Source of the DNA: Thermodesulfobacteriota bacterium
Lineage (GTDB): Bacteria > Desulfobacterota > Desulfobacteria > Desulfobacterales > RPRI01
Reading direction: 5' to 3'
DNA length: 5,019 nt
Assembly (NCBI GenBank): GCA_030836965.1
Contig: JAUPLM010000326.1
Location: 1-5,019 of the forward strand
Part shown: in pieces, positions 4,908 through 5,019 of the stretch
How the letters are laid out: each line of letters opens with the position of its first letter
How positions within the stretch are numbered: position 1 is the stretch's first letter
Notes under the pieces: generated by a model
What the model saw: only the letters and a program-made list of their open reading frames with translations
Database searches by the model: none
What the model was told of the DNA's origin: nothing
Position numbers and translations under genes: made by a program

Positions 4908-5019
4908 CACGGAGCGGCGCTTATAAACGGTTGATCATAGACGCCTTTATAATAGCGGGTATCGCTGCGATCGTTCTTAACGCCTACCTGTTGACCGACC
5001 TTTTCGGCCGTCCGATAGC
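4904..5019 (+). CDS. Single-pass membrane protein, N-terminal fragment; possibly GspC/PilP-like
   Basis: ATG at 4904 overlaps the previous stop as ATGA and has AGGAGG 3 nt upstream. Only 38 codons are visible before the window ends. The N-terminus is basic (MTRSGAYKR) and is followed by a membrane helix, DAFIIAGIAAIVLNAYLLTDLF (about 13-34), which would place the rest outside the cytoplasm. The position directly after GspL- and PilO/GspM-like genes suggests the clamp component that reaches the secretin. The NAYLLTDLF end of the helix is reminiscent of GspC. PilP is usually a lipoprotein, and no lipobox is seen, so GspC-like is slightly favoured. Most of the protein is missing, so the function is inferred from context. 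Confidence 0.5.
   Translation, partial: MTRSGAYKRLIIDAFIIAGIAAIVLNAYLLTDLFGRPI

Overview
This window looks like a chromosomal segment of a Gram-negative anaerobe, with Desulfobacterota (former Deltaproteobacteria) as my best guess. That guess is inference. It rests on a transketolase split into two genes, a secretin-type secretion/pilus inner-membrane module, and a mosaic of AT-rich dispersed-looking repeats in the spacer. No marker gene fixes the taxonomy. No phage, plasmid, CRISPR or RNA gene was seen.

The left half is on the minus strand and is read right to left. A predicted sigma-70-like promoter (2735-2763) precedes the gene for the N-terminal, TPP-binding half of transketolase (1814-2653, GTG start). 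A spacer of 456 bp follows, then the C-terminal half (347-1357). One base later comes an SCP2-like protein that runs off the left edge (1-345). The two transketolase halves should assemble into one enzyme of the non-oxidative pentose phosphate pathway. The SCP2-like gene sits close enough to be translationally coupled to the second half.

The spacer between the two halves (1358-1813) is the most unusual part. It holds a degenerate 7-bp tandem repeat that folds into a hairpin. Beyond that lies a MITE-like unit of about 245 bp, bounded by imperfect terminal inverted repeats and packed with nested hairpins. Its right end overlaps the stop codon of the upstream transketolase gene. The spacer also holds a possible short leader ORF with its own Shine-Dalgarno sequence, out of frame with the C-half start.

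The right half is on the plus strand and diverges from the transketolase genes across a spacer of about 300 bp. It holds the start of a type II secretion / type IV pilus-like inner-membrane operon. First is a GspL-like protein (PilM-like cytoplasmic domain, one membrane helix, PilN-like periplasmic domain). Second is a PilO/GspM-like protein. Third is the N-terminus of a single-pass membrane protein, possibly GspC/PilP-like, cut by the window end. Both junctions are four-base ATGA overlaps, which points to tight co-translation. I found no clear new system. The composite repeat splitting a heterodimeric enzyme operon is the strongest lead.
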